The position numbers were made by a program, and so were the translations under genes. DNA of 64,000 nt from Spirometra erinaceieuropaei (taxonomy: Eukaryota; Platyhelminthes; Cestoda; Diphyllobothriidea; Diphyllobothriidae): positions 435,889-499,888 of the forward strand of contig CACRXP010000145.1 in the NCBI GenBank assembly GCA_902702965.1. Direction: 5' to 3'. The notes beneath the pieces were generated by a model. The model saw nothing but the letters and a program-made list of their open reading frames with translations, ran no database searches and was not told the DNA's origin. Of this stretch, positions 22,301 to 34,171 are shown one piece after another. Position 1 is the first letter of the stretch; each line of letters begins with the position of its first letter.

Positions 22301-25300
22301 TGTCGATGAACCAATAAGAAGAACAGGAACGTCCACCGAATCGTCCGTAGTTTTTGACGATGAAGCCTGAAGCGTGCTATTGTCGTGATCGATAGCCCCG
22401 GCCGTGTTAGGCAAATTTATGGGAACATCACTGAGGTCTTCCAGGTGCAGTTCCTCGTAAAGGGTTTGATACTCTTCCACCGCCACATCATCTATACATT
22501 CTATGATGTACTCCACCTGGTCCTTGAGCGAACGAACTTTGGCGCAATCTAGGCGCTCATTGTCCAAATGCCTCATGACGGTTTCAAGTTTCTCTATATG
22601 AAAGGAGCAGAATTCTAACTTTCTCCGCTTCTCCTCGGTGGTTGCAGCCCTTTCCTTATCAGCCCGCTTTTTCTTTCCCGTTGTTGCCAAGTTCTCCAGT
22701 TCGAATTCGTACTTTTCAGACTGCGTCTGAAGAGATAGAATGGACTGTTTTAACCATTCATCCAGTTCCTCTTTTTCTTTTTGAAGTGGGTCTTTCTTGG
22801 CATCGCTGGAGAGGAGACCTTCCTTGGAATAGGCCTTTGTTTTTGTCTCCTTTTCTATCACCTTAAAACGCTCCATGTCCTGTTCAATAACTCTTCGAGC
22901 CTCCAGCAAAGCACGTTTGTCCTTGATTTCATTATACGTAAGCCACGTTTTTATTTGGTCTCGCAACCTCTGAAGCTTTTTGATCTCTTTTTTCAGATCG
23001 GCTTCAAACTTTTCTTTTTGTGTTTGGCTTCCTGAACTCTCGAACTTGTCCAAAATTTCCTGCAATACAAAGGAACAAAAGTGTACGAACAGGGATTATA
23101 GGATCTGCAAAACAGAAAGTACCAATTTCTCCCACGGACGTCGGAAACAAAAAACGAGGAAAGCGCAAGACTTTGAATAGCCACCCTCACACCAAGATAT
23201 GAAATGTCTTACGATTGTGGCAGTTAAAATGTAAATTGTGAACTGTGGGAGAAAGGCCGCGGTCAACAAAGAAGGGAGCATTTTGTATCCGAGGCATATA
23301 CTCAAACGAGTACCTTCCAGCATCACATGGTGCATGCTCTGCAGAATGGGTTGAATAAACTCTCAAAATTAACTGAGAGTTTCAAAACAAAATAATGTGA
23401 AAGTTCGCCTTTAGCGTTTGTCCAGCCTGTCAAAAAGCACACGAAAAACTCTGAAGGTGGGAACTAGGGAAGTGAACAAAATGAAGATCCGTCATAGAAA
23501 CAGCGAGGGCGGTCAACTACGGCCTGGTTGTCCTTGGTGTCAAACCATTTAATGGCTCAGAATTGCATGGATGATCAGCCAAAGAGGTCCACTAGTGGTG
23601 AAGTTACCAAGTCAATTATATATTTTACTCAGCAACAATCCTTTGGACCGAGATACCAGTGTCGTTTATGAAGCAGGCCGTAAGAACTACTCGGACTACC
23701 AGTTTCCCACTTAACAAGTGTGTCATGTTAGATTTCGGTTGAAAACAGCATGACAACTTTTCTCCCAGGAACTTAAAACTTATAGCAACATTCTTCAGAT
23801 AAGAAATAGGTTTCCGCCATAAAGCAAGAAACAACCAGATGATAACTGGAAGTTTCCTCTGGAAGACCTCGTTTTTGAGATATACTTAATTAAGAAAAGC
23901 AGGAAGAGCAGTTAAATGAAGTAAAACCGTGCGATCCAAGAATTCGTGCGTAAACATACATACATACATACATACACACAGATACTGTCTGAAGTTACTT
24001 TAGACTGCAGGAAACGACTACGGTGAGCATTCTGCAAGATTTATAAAACTAAGTAGGTATACAGAGCCGGTAAATGCAGATGCGTCACATAAGTTGAGCA
24101 TAAATTAAAAACCCGGCAGAAGTGATTTGAGGAGGGGTACGGTAGTCACAAATACGTTCTAGCGAGGGAAGAAGTAGAAAGCCTTGTCTGTGTTTGAGGA
24201 AGTCACAAACACTACTGACACATCCGGCTTAAGAGATTGATCTTACAAGAGAGGCCATCACTCGCATCATTGAGGGCACTTTTTTGAGGCACAAACCAAA
24301 TAAGCACAAATTACTGGAGGTTATCTTCTAACAATACTACGTTTGAAGCTGACCGAAGGGTAACGTTCGTAAAGGAATCTCTAGTAATTTTCGGTGAGAA
24401 CGACCACGTCACGGTAACATCTCACGATAACATCCTGTTTTTGTGGCTTGTCTCCCGGGTAATGATGTATTGAGGACAAAAAGTCCAAAGTTGTATATCC
24501 ATTAGGTTGGTATTCAATTAGTGCGAGGTAATCGCAAGGGCCAGATGAACATTCAACAGCCTTCTATGTGTAACCCCACTGCTTAGTTCAGTTACAATGA
24601 TAGAAAAGATTCCGTTGTATCCAGATTCATGTCTCCAGGGAGGATTCGCTGAACACGAACCTAGGCAAGAAAAATGAGTATGCATGCACATGATTTTAAT
24701 TGCGGGATACCACGAGTCGCCAATCAGGAATCCTCCCTCATACGTAGAAGTCTGATGTGCAGCAGGTGACAAATACGATGTCCAGCGTGCGCACCACAGC
24801 TAACTGAGAGCAGGCACGGTGACTTGCGCTTGAATTAGTTTATAGTTAGTGAAGACTTGCACTGCATCTACCACACTCTCTCCTCCCCTACCTGAGCCCA
24901 GTGTCAAGACAGAGTCAGGTGACCGGAGGCAGAGGGCGCAGGCGGACGGCACAGTCGAGCCCGCACCTTGGCGCTCCACTCCCCACCCCCTGGTCCACAC
25001 AGCAAATGGCCACTTCCTTATCCAACAGAACAGTGGGGGAGCGGCAGGGGTCCCAGTGTGCGCGACAACTACCGGCAGCCGAGTCTGACACCGTAGCCTG
25101 AAATTTTGACATTTGTTATGGTGCGCAATCCAATAACGCCCGCCAGAATCCGATATGGCCCCGTATTGATCCAACGCATCTCCCGCGTAGCTCGGTGACA
25201 AATACAATAAATGGGCACTGAACACAAACCAAAAACGGAAAATCGGAACATTTGGGACCTGGACCAAATCTTGGTGTGACGGATGGAACTGGCATAAAAT

Positions 25301-26674
25301 TCACATTGTCTGCGACTGTGAATAGGGTTGTCAGAAAAATTTCACAACCAAAAGCGGTGGTCTCTTGAGATATTTGACAAGAATGGAAGTAAAATACGAG
25401 GAAAACATATGGAGAAATGCCCTTCATACTGGTATAAACAAGGTACTGCACAAATAACTGGGGATTACCTGACAAGATAGAAACGGCAAGTGGTACCATG
25501 TGCGCCCAGGTGATAACTTTTATCAACCTCAACAATCCCCCGGTCCCGAAAGGAGTCTAGTGTCCTTTCTAAACTGCAGATTATGTTACTGCGTATTTGG
25601 TAGCAGAATGGAGGCTGAAAGACATTAACTTCACATTTGCAGTGACATATATACTGAACGCAAGTTGACAGACGATCGGTAGGAAGCACAGTAACCGTAA
25701 CGCATGCCGCCATTCCTTGTGTGGTGAACAATTCGAAAGCAAGCGTCTCGTGGCCTTAAAACGCCTACCAAAACATTTCTCCATTAAAGACGTGTACACC
25801 ACGTAATTTTCCGAAGGCGCGCTTCGCTGCAAATACGGTTGTGTAGCTCAATTTGTGAAATACACTAAATGGGTCGGGAAACTGAGTCTAGCGTTGGCTT
25901 ATCGTCAGGCAGTGCAGTCAGACAGTTAAAAGTTTCCAAAGCACACAAGTCTTCAGAAAGAAAATGTGCATGCGAGTTTCCCTACTGGCCACTTGGACAT
26001 AGCATAAGGGGATACTTTTACTTCGCCGCCGATGTATTTATGTATCCCAAAATTGTGAATAAAACCGCTCAAAGGATTACGTGGACGTAAAAAAAGGCCC
26101 TAAAGACGCAGAGGGACTTTGGTCACAGAAGATGAGACTTTACCGCGCGACGTTATTCGCTACACTGTTGAGCAGGAGGACCCTGACATTGTGCAGTCAA
26201 GTTGCCGGTTACAGTGGCTCCAAAGCTACCGTGGTGACGCAGTCGCGCGAACAGTGCTGATTTCGTATGCACACGCACGCACTGTCTCAAGGAATAAATC
26301 ACAGACATCCCAGATCGAGAGGGCTGCTAAGTGCTCGGGGTTACGAACTGCAGAAATGCTCCTGTAGGGGTGGGGGACTGCCTGTTCGACCACGTAACGT
26401 GCATTTGCAGGTTTAGGCGCGAGCATCAATGCGGTCTAATTACCGGGAAAGGGGGCAGCAGTCTAGGGCGCCTACTACTACCAAACTCCAGATCGTCCCT
26501 GCAGCTGCTATGCTATCAGAGGGTCAAACTAAAATTGCAGCAAAACATCACCTAGTGTAAGTAAACCCTCAAGCGCAACAAAAGTAAAATTCTAACCTGA
26601 AAAGAAGTGCGACCTTCTTGGACCCTCTTTAAGGTTCTGTCTATGTCACACTGTAACTTCCTCTTGTCTGCCAT
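18920..26674 (-). CDS. CNOT3: CNOT3, CCR4-NOT complex subunit (complete, 3 coding exons)
   Basis: CNOT3 (Not3/5) is a scaffold and regulatory subunit of the CCR4-NOT deadenylase, which shortens mRNA poly(A) tails. Joining 26597-26674, 21170-23059 and 18920-19348 gives 798 codons with every junction in phase 0; human CNOT3 is about 750 residues. Residues 1 to about 235 form the Not3 N-terminal coiled-coil domain (MADKRKLQ start, then KKEIKKLQRLRDQIKTW and ETKTKAYSKEGL). Residues 240-590 are a Ser/Ala/Thr-rich linker. A run of eight Gln lies near 616-623. Residues 657-798 hold the NOT-anchor (YRRLPHP) and NOT box (TLFFLFYYFEGTKAQYLAAK, WFQRHEEP). Introns are about 3.5 and 1.8 kb and carry RTE-like tails. 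Small extra exons cannot be excluded, but none is needed. Confidence 0.93.
20596..20910 (+). mobile_element. RTE-like LINE 3' UTR fragment in CNOT3 intron 2
   Basis: This is the reverse complement of the 8400-8690 part of the main RTE-like copy, so the element lies on the plus strand, antisense to CNOT3. It lacks both the coding part and the last 100 bp or so of the usual 3' end. Confidence 0.75.
21170..23059 (-). CDS. CNOT3: CNOT3 coding exon 2 (630 codons)
   Basis: It enters after a TTGTATTGCAG acceptor (AG at 23061-23060) with EILDKFES and leaves after CCCGAG at a GTATGG donor (21169). The apparent ATG at 23065 lies in the intron and is not the start. It encodes most of the coiled coil, the disordered Ser/Ala linker and the polyglutamine run (CAG/CAA repeat at 21268-21292). 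Confidence 0.93.
23953..23977. repeat. ACAT microsatellite in CNOT3 intron 1
   Basis: About six tetranucleotide units (CATA phase). Confidence 0.85.
24770..25095 (-). mobile_element. RTE-like LINE 3' tail in CNOT3 intron 1
   Basis: This is a 5'-truncated insertion containing only the last 325 bp or so of the RTE-like element. It shares the CACGGTGACTTGCGC block (24817-24831), the CACACTCTCTCCTCCCC block and CCCCTGGTCCACA with 8256-8560. It has the same orientation as CNOT3. Confidence 0.75.
26597..26674 (-). CDS. CNOT3: CNOT3 coding exon 1 (26 codons)
   Basis: ATG at 26674 opens MADKRKLQCDIDRTLKRV, matching the highly conserved CNOT3 N-terminus (MADKRKLQ, then an acidic residue and IDR). 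It ends CAG before a GTTAGA donor at 26596, in phase 0. The exon is too short for ORF finders, but without it the gene would start in mid-helix. Confidence 0.92.
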
Positions 26675-27519
26675 CAGATAGGCCGATAAACATCAGATAT
26701 ACCAAATGAACCGCGGATAAAAGAGACGGTTAAAACAAAACCAGCTTTCTTTGAACACTGAATACCCATATTGCTTTTATCGAAGAGGACTAATTCCCTG
26801 CGACGTCTTCGTGGGCATCAAGTACTCGATCGAGACGTTAAGAAGGCATCGTCTACAGCCGTCGCCAGGGTGCAAACTTCATATGTATCCTTTTGGAACT
26901 TCCCGCAGATTCACGGGTAAAGTTTGCATTCTAACCAATCTCATTTCGCGCAACATGTTGTTTTCTCACCGAAAATTAGCGCTCTGGATCAAACCTCTGT
27001 TGTTTCTGGGGGAACACCTTTACTTTTAAATGTGTTCAGTTTGAATTTACTGCCGGACATTCCAACATCCTTGGCAGACTCGATGCCTGATGACGAAATC
27101 AGGAATTTCTGATGCTAACTTCAGTGCTCCTTTGGGTTTCCAACTAGTAGGGACCAAAAAAATTAAAGGATATTTCTCTGACCATCATATCGGGACATGC
27201 ATTGTCATCTTAGATCGGCCCAAGGTGATTTGTACGCGCCAAGACGTCAGTGGAATCGCTACTTTGTGGAGCACCCAAAATCAGTGAGGAATCTCAGCAG
27301 AAAATGGCCAGCCTTGCCAAACGAAAGCCGCTGAGCAATACAGAAGATCTTTACTAATGTCAAATTTATTTCGTTCATTTTACCTGAGGTATATTTCCGT
27401 TCCTAATAGTGGATAACCTACTTGCTAGAACGGAATCGGTTCGTTCCAATTTACTGAAAGAAAACAGACATCAAATTGTAGAAGAGGGGCGCTCGCCGAT
27501 CGTTTCTACGGAACTCACT
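26675..27519. promoter_or_regulatory. CNOT3 upstream flank (putative promoter and 5' UTR)
   Basis: This lies between the CNOT3 start codon and the CR1-like element, so the CNOT3 promoter should be here. I see no clear core motif. Plus-strand frames at 26751-27029 and 27090-27287 resemble nothing known. Confidence 0.3.
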
Positions 27520-30500
27520 AGTCCCGTTGTGCTTTACGGGCTCTATCTCGCGCCCAACTAGCAGCCTCACAGCGGCTCACGGTATTACCGACAAAGACAA
27601 GGGAGACTGGAATGGCCATTACTGGTTTGTTAGCCGTAGTCAGCCTGGAGCACCTGGGGGCTCGATCCCGGACATTTCTCTGGCCGAAGGCCGTCATTCT
27701 GACAACCTACGCGATGCAAACGTGCCAGCTCCTGAGGCTGCTCGAACCAGTGGCCGCTGTCTAGAAATCTATTACACTAACTGTCGGAGTCTTCTCAACA
27801 AGCTAGAGGAACTCAGATTACTTGTCTCTGAACAGAAGCCACGCATAATTGTCCTAACAGAGACATGGTTGAATGAGGAAATTAGTAGCAGCGAAGTCAG
27901 AATTGAAGGCTACCAACTGTTCCGTTGTGACAGATTTCACCGTAGAGGAGGAGGCACAGCGATTTATGTGTCAAATGAAATTGCGTGCTGTCAACGAGAA
28001 ATTTCCGATGGTGCGCCCCGAAATTTTGAAATAATTTCATGCAAGATATGTATCAAACAATTACCGACACTGAACCTGTGTGTTGTCTATCGGCCTCCCA
28101 GCTTGAATAAAATTGCGGATGTGGAATTACTTAGCAAACTAGAGTTGTTATGTAAGCAGAACTTACTACTTCTGGGTGACTTCAACGCTCCAGGAATAGA
28201 CTGGAACCTTCCCCTAACAAACGCCCCGTCCACGTCATTTGACCACAAGCTACTACAACTCTCCCTGAATGAATACCTCTTTCAGCAGACAAAATTCGGA
28301 ACAAGAATGAGAGAAGGACAACGGTCTAATTGTTTAGATCTCGTTTTCAGTAAAGAAGAAGGACTCATAAGGGAAGTGAATCCACAACCTCCACTCGGTT
28401 TAAGCGATCATATTGCTTTTGCCTGCGTGTGCGCTCTCCTATCCAACCAACAACCAAAAATCAAGACGCGCAGAAATATTTGGAAGGGTGACTTTAACGC
28501 AATGAGACGCACTCTTTTGGAGGAAACCTGGTTGGTCAACACAGAAGATTCAGACGAATTCTGGCAGTACTTTTGCGGGATTATAGAGCGTCTGATTGAT
28601 TCCCATTGTCCAAGAAAAATGACAAGACCATGTATGCGACCGCCGTGGGTCAATCCGACGACAAAAAAGACCATGAAGAAGAAACAGAGACTCTGGAAAA
28701 AGCATTTGCAACTTCGAGATCCAAGGTCACTCGCCGAATATAAGGATCAGCGAAATAAATGCCGTAAAGAAATACGGGTTGCTAGAACTTCTTTCGAGCG
28801 TCGACTGATAGCAGAATCCATTACATGTCCCAAGAAGTTTTACGGGTACATCCGCAGTAGGAGGAAACATAGGGACGAAATTGCGTGTCTAAAGGATAGC
28901 CGCGGTAACTTAGTAGTTGAAGGGCCACAGAAAGTGCGATTATTGTCTCAGTTTCTTCAATCGGTTTTTACGGAGGAGTCCCTAGAAGACAATCAGCAGT
29001 TTGAAATGGACCGGGACAGCCGGGAGCTTCAAATGCGCCAAGATATTGCCGTCATTAAAATCGTCGCTTTTTCTGTCAAGGAGGCAGACGCGTCCTCAGT
29101 CAAATAAAACCTGATAAGTCTCCTGGACCCGACGGAATTCCCGGGCTGATACTTAAGGAGCTATCAACGGAGCTGTCGAAGCCTCTTTCGACGCTCTTTG
29201 AGCTGCCAATGAGAACAGGAAGGCTGCCCTCACAGTGGAAGACAGCTAACCTCGTTCCATTGCATAAGGGAGGTAGCAGGATGACAGTAAGCAGCCTTAG
29301 GCCTATTAGCTTAACTTGCCTCCCTTGCAAAACGATGGAAGCAATAGTAAAAAGCGCTATACGGCAATTTTGTTAAGAAAATAACATCTTGCAGGATTTT
29401 CAACATGGCTTCCGGAGAGGACGTTCCTGCCTCTCAAATCTGCTATCTTGTCTGGAGATCTGGACCAGGGCTGTAGAAGAGGGTTTTGAGGTCGATGTCG
29501 TATACATCGATTTCCGCAAAGCTTTTGACACTGTCCCGCACCAACGTCTTCTTCACAAATTAAGCGTCATCGGCATCCGGGGAGATCTCCTGAACTGGAT
29601 TAGGGCGTTTCTGGTTGGTCGGAAACAACGTGTCTGTGTCGGGGATGATATGTCAGAATGGGTGAATGTGACCAGTGGTGTGCCGCAAGGCTCAGTTCTG
29701 GGACAATTGCTCTTCATCCTTTGCGTTAACGACAGCCTTCAGGAACTCGACTTCGGCAAAATAATGTTTGCAGACGACGTTAAGCTCTGGCAAGTCATTA
29801 AGGGACCGAATAATCAGAGATTCCTTCAAGATTATCTGCACCGACTGCAAGCGTGGTCGAAGAAATGGCTTCTAGATTTCAATCTGGAGAAGTGTGCCGT
29901 CCATCATCTGCGTCCAACCAACTCTCATTCAAATGAGAGCCTGAGGACATATCACCTGATAGATATAAGGCTCCCCGCAGAATCTTCACAGAAGGATCTC
30001 GGGGTTTGGATACAGAACAACCTGAAACCAACACTGCAGTGCCACAAGGCTGCAAAAAACGGCATGGGAGTGCTGCATGCAATAAAAAGGGCTTTCGTTA
30101 ACTTTGACCAAGACCTTTTTGGGAGAGTTTACGGCACTTTTGTTCGACCCCACTTAGAATATGGCATACAAACATGGCGGCCGTGGCTAGTAAATGACCA
30201 AGCATGCCTCGAACGAGTACAACGGCGTGCAACAAAGCTGGTCAACGGTCTATAAGGCCAATCCCACACAGAAAGATTAAATTGCCTTAATTTATTCCCT
30301 CTGTGTTACAGGCAGCAAAGAGGTGATCTTATCCTCGTCTACAAGATAATACATGGCCTTGAGTATGGACTTAAATTTGAGGACATGTTTCAGTGGCACC
30401 TTTCACCCAATCTTCGTGGTCACTCGATGAAGTTACGGACAACAATGTCCAGGCTGAATCTTCGTTCTGAGTTTTTCACGCAGAGGGTAGTGGAGAAATG

Positions 30501-30800
30501 GAACGATCTCCCTCAGTCAGTCGTGGAGGCTACATCCCTGCAACTCTTCAAGAAACGTCTGGATGATTATTTGTGTCCCCTGTTTTCCCTCGACAGTCTG
30601 AATGTGAATTAATACCCCTGGTCCAGACAAATATTTTCTCTGAGACAATGCTACTCAAATGAACCAAGTACTGTTTTAATAGTGAACATTTTTGTTCGTG
30701 TACAGTTATTTCTAACGAGATGACATGTAGTCAATAGGTTTTCAAAGGCTTTGCCTATTATCCTTACCAAATAAACTGAAAAAACTGAATGAACGTTAGT
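27520..30800 (+). mobile_element. CR1-like LINE, nearly full length but inactive
   Basis: In order: an antisense SINE-like leader (27540-27690), apurinic-like endonuclease, reverse transcriptase, C-terminal domain, and a 3' UTR ending in an AAATAAACTGA-type short repeat at about 30773-30795. It resembles the CR1 group LINEs common in flatworms (SR1/Perere type). One frameshift and two in-frame stops separate the domains. Confidence 0.88.
27527..30612 (+). pseudogene. CR1-like ORF2: endonuclease plus reverse transcriptase, broken
   Basis: The endonuclease shows YTNCRSLLNKLEELRLLV, LTETWLN, LLLGDFNAPGIDW and a LSDH catalytic end (27766-28420). The RT shows PDKSPGPDGIPG, HGFRRGRSCLSN, VYIDFRKAFDTVPH, SGVPQGSVLG and the catalytic FADD (29766). 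The tail shows VQRRATKL and EKWNDLPQSVV, ending DSLNVN at 30612. The frame shifts by one base near 29080. In-frame stops sit at 29374-29376 and 30253-30255. All catalytic residues I can check are intact, so the copy was probably lost recently. It would nick target DNA and copy its own RNA in place. Confidence 0.88.
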
Positions 30801-30837
30801 TAGAAATCCAAAGCCTTTAAACCGACAAGACGACCGC

Positions 30838-31020
30838 CAAGACAACGAGCCCGTGGCTCGGTTGTTAGAGTCGTTGTACTTCTAACTATCAGGTCGCACG
30901 ATCGAGCCGCAAGTGTTCCACATTTCGGGGCTGGTGATGAGAATTCGAGGACGGCCAAAAGCCAGAAGCGACTATTCCAGTCCCTCTTGTCTTCGTCGGT
31001 AATACCATTCTGCCTGTACA
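30838..31020 (+). mobile_element. tRNA-like SINE
   Basis: The head (30851-30915) resembles a tRNA gene: an A-box-like TGGCTCGGTTGTTAGAG, then ACTTCTAAC (a TCT-type anticodon region), then a B-box-like GATCGAGCC. The tail (30940-31012) is the reverse complement of the leader found at the 5' end of the CR1-like element at 27576-27640 (GGTATTACCGAC, GACTGGAAT). The arrangement is that of a tRNA-derived SINE. Confidence 0.6.
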
Positions 31021-31379
31021 TCAAACTTCAAGTATCCAAGTTCCAGCGTAACATTGGATGCTGTGCACCGACAAACCATGTAGGCGGATTAATTCAGTAC
31101 TGCGATTCACTTCGTTTATTTTACATGTGAAGTACTGCGCAAGAGGCTGTACTGCAAAGCGGCAGTGTTTACTGATTACGTGAAAGTATGAAGTGGAATC
31201 GGGGACCCCGTCAACAAGGATAGACTTAGATAATCCCAAATCGTTTGGCAAAGTTGTCAAATCATTAAATTAGTCGAAACAACGTCTGTAAGTTTACCGG
31301 CCCTGCCCGATCTGCCAGCACAAGGAACATATTTTGTGACGGATAGGCTTAACAAGAGATGGCAGTCCCAGTCTGCTAA

Positions 31380-31975
31380 CAACGAACTCGTTTAACCTAA
31401 ACACACATTGCTTGAAAGTGGCAAAAAGCGCAACGATCGTCTTGCATGCCATCAAGCGAGCATTTATGGACCATGCTGGAGATCTCTCCGAGATTTTCGG
31501 ATAATCGGCAACATCACATTTGAAACGGGACATAAAAATCTGGAGACCAATTGCGACTCAAAATTATAATTGTTTTAAAAGAATCCAAAGGAGAGCCACG
31601 AAGATGTTTGTGAGTCAAAAGTCCTTTACCCATGCAACCTACTTAAGTAATCTGAGCATCTTCCCCTTCGGTAATTGGCATCTACGTGGGAATCACTTGC
31701 TTGCACTCCTATTTGTGAAGGGACTGGACTGCAATCTGGTGTTTGCGAACTTTTTTGATTTGGCCACCACGACGAAACTTCGAGGTCATCCATTAATTCT
31801 GCGCATACAACAGGAAGGACTGGATGTGCGAGTGTTCTCCTTCTCTGCCAGAGCGGTCGAATCATGGTAAGACCTCCCCACATATGCTGTGAGGCCACCA
31901 TCGATGGAAAGTTTAAAAGTGACCGTAACAGGTTTATGTCCCAAAATGAACAAGAGCGATGAGAAATTGAACTCA
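31380..31975 (+). mobile_element. Decayed CR1-like LINE fragment (C-terminal part)
   Basis: The plus frame reads VLHAIKRAFMDHAGDL, IWRPIATQNYNCFKRIQRRA and LRGHPLILRIQQEGLDVRVF, parallel to 30069-30560 of the neighbouring CR1-like copy (VLHAIKRAFVNFDQDL, VQRRATKL, LRGHSMKLR). It carries at least one stop (about 31502) and a deletion. It is diverged, so it comes from an older or different subfamily. Confidence 0.7.
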
Positions 31976-33399
31976 TCTCTTGAGACGTAAGCTCAATTTG
32001 TCGTTCTATTAGGGACCCATTTGAAGTACTTCAACCCATATGGTTTTTGTATGCATTGCACCCAATATTACGTTGAAAATAGGCTATCCAAAAGCGCACG
32101 CCTATATTTTACAATAGCTTACATTGGACTGAATAATTTCAAAGGGGACTACAAAAGCATGCAAATCTGAACATGCGTCTCGGTAGATGAGCTTTTGGTG
32201 ACCCTAATCCGAGCACCTGTCGCAGCGCAAGGCCGCTCGCGAGTGTCTGCACGTGCGTACGAGGGTTGTCTGGCGTTCGCTCTTTCAGTCTTCCGACTGG
32301 CCAATCAGACTCAAGGCCGAGTAGAAGTGTCCTGGCTTAAGGCGCTTTGTCTCATTCCCTGACTCACATTCGGAATGCCGCCCTCCCGGCGTTGAAGGCA
32401 CTTTACTCTGGCTGTCAATTCCTTCCAACACCATTTGAGTCCTTCTGCACAGAATATACATTCTCTCCAAATGGCGTTCATCTCATCTTTTCATTCGGGA
32501 CTGGCCCTGTAGGTCGTGGTGGCCAGGGTCTCTATTCACGGTTAAGGCTTCCTCAATAAGCTTAATCTCATCGCTTCGGCATATCTTGGTAAAGAAAACT
32601 GCGAGGATTGTTTTTAAAACTGACCACTAATTATGACATCACAACATACAATAGTCTAAGCACTCTGACAGGATTGGGGGACTTACGCAATCCAGCATTG
32701 TCTTCTGGACACGCAGATCTGATAGGTGGACTCGGAAGCCGGTCATGGTAGCAAAATCAAAATTTTCGTCCAGCGCCAGGCTGTACTCCAATCATTTCGC
32801 AATGAGGAATACCTGTAAGACTTCCTCGTGTATTTGCCGTAAACTCAGAGGAAAGGTGTTTAGGTTCGTTAGGCGGGTAGCATAGGGCAAGGATCGTTGA
32901 CCCCTTATCTTCATGGGGCGCTTTTTGGTCTCTTTCGGACTAGTTTGCTTTTGAACCGCCTCCAATCTCCCCGCTTGTTTAACTCATTCTACATGCGACT
33001 GCATATATGCTGCAAAAGTGCTGTAGAATAGGTCTTTGTCAAAATCCATACAGCCTTCTCTGATAGTATGCAATACGACTACCGCCCTGTTTACCGCTTT
33101 CGAGTAACGAGCGGGTAGCCTTAAAAATTATTACTAACACACCGATGCCCTTCTGGGATTTGGCGTCTCATCATGTTGAATCGTCCAGAAAATAGTGTCA
33201 TATGTGAGAGAATCTGGCGGTTTCACCCAGGCGATGTAGGGTGCGCCTAAAGAAGCCGGGCCTCATAGGCTGTCGATTTAACCGCTCCTGCATCCGCTTA
33301 CAGTTAATCTGCGATTTATGTTCGTCGGCGGGGCACCAGATTACACTGAAAACTCTCATATCACCAGCAGGCTATGTCGTCTCGCATTCCGTATATGAC
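31976..33399. other. Stretch without recognised features
   Basis: This is AT-mixed sequence with no exon or element that I recognise. The block 32285-32560 has a slightly higher GC content and short frames on both strands. Confidence 0.35.
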
Positions 33400-33815
33400 G
33401 GTTCGACCGTAGTTGCCGACGTTGTCCACCGTGTGCTCCACGACAGGCTGAGACCAGACACAGTGAATTGTGCGTGAATAAGTCCATAGTTAGAGTAGAC
33501 TTGCGCAGCATATACCACACTCTCTCGTCCTTCCTGCCTGAACTCGGTGTCAAGAAATAGTCAGGAAAACCGAGGGCGGGAGAATGCGCAGGTGGCTAGC
33601 ACTGCCGAACCGCATCTAGGCACACCACCAAACCCCTGGTTCGCAACAATCACTTAACCCGGATTTTAACGGACAACAAAATTGGTCAGAAAGAGCAGAG
33701 GATGACAAAAGGCACCAGGTTACCATGCAAACGACCTGTATACCCAGTTGGGGCGCAAGCCCATCCGCCGGTGGGAAATCCCGTACCCGTGAGCTGTGGA
33801 ACCCCACTCGTGACT
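33400..33815 (-). mobile_element. RTE-like LINE 3' tail
   Basis: This is a 5'-truncated copy of the RTE-like 3' UTR, sharing GGTTCGACCGT at its end (33403-33413), GTCCACCGTGTGCTCCAC, CACACTCTCTC and CCCCTGGT with the other copies. No coding part remains. Confidence 0.75.
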
Positions 33816-34171
33816 GCGACAGGATTTGGTTTTCTTTAATAGATGCTAAAAATGCGACGCCAAATCACAGGGAAGTCTTCGGTCCAGTTAACGATAGTAC
33901 AACGGCATTTTGCAACGGTCAAGGAATTTGCTGACCGAATTCTGGATGATGTTCTTCATCCCCTTCACTCTAAATACTATGCGCCGTTACTTCCAACGTA
34001 TCGCTTGCTGTGCATTAGCATATAAGTATTCTGCATTGCCATTTCAGGGGCGATATTTTACGTGTCAAAATCGGGAAATGCAGAAACTTAGAATCAACAT
34101 GTTCCCGTAATTGATACGTTGTTTTATGCAAACCTACTTAATGTCGCATCACTTGTAAATGTATATCCTAG

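Noticed and set aside
21552..22370. Several plus-strand open frames of 100-158 codons
   Set aside because: They are antisense shadows of the Ser/Ala-rich CNOT3 exon 2.
23065..23065. ATG at 23065 as the start of CNOT3
   Set aside because: It lies across the splice acceptor (TTGCAG). The conserved N-terminus MADKRKLQ is found in a separate exon at 26674.
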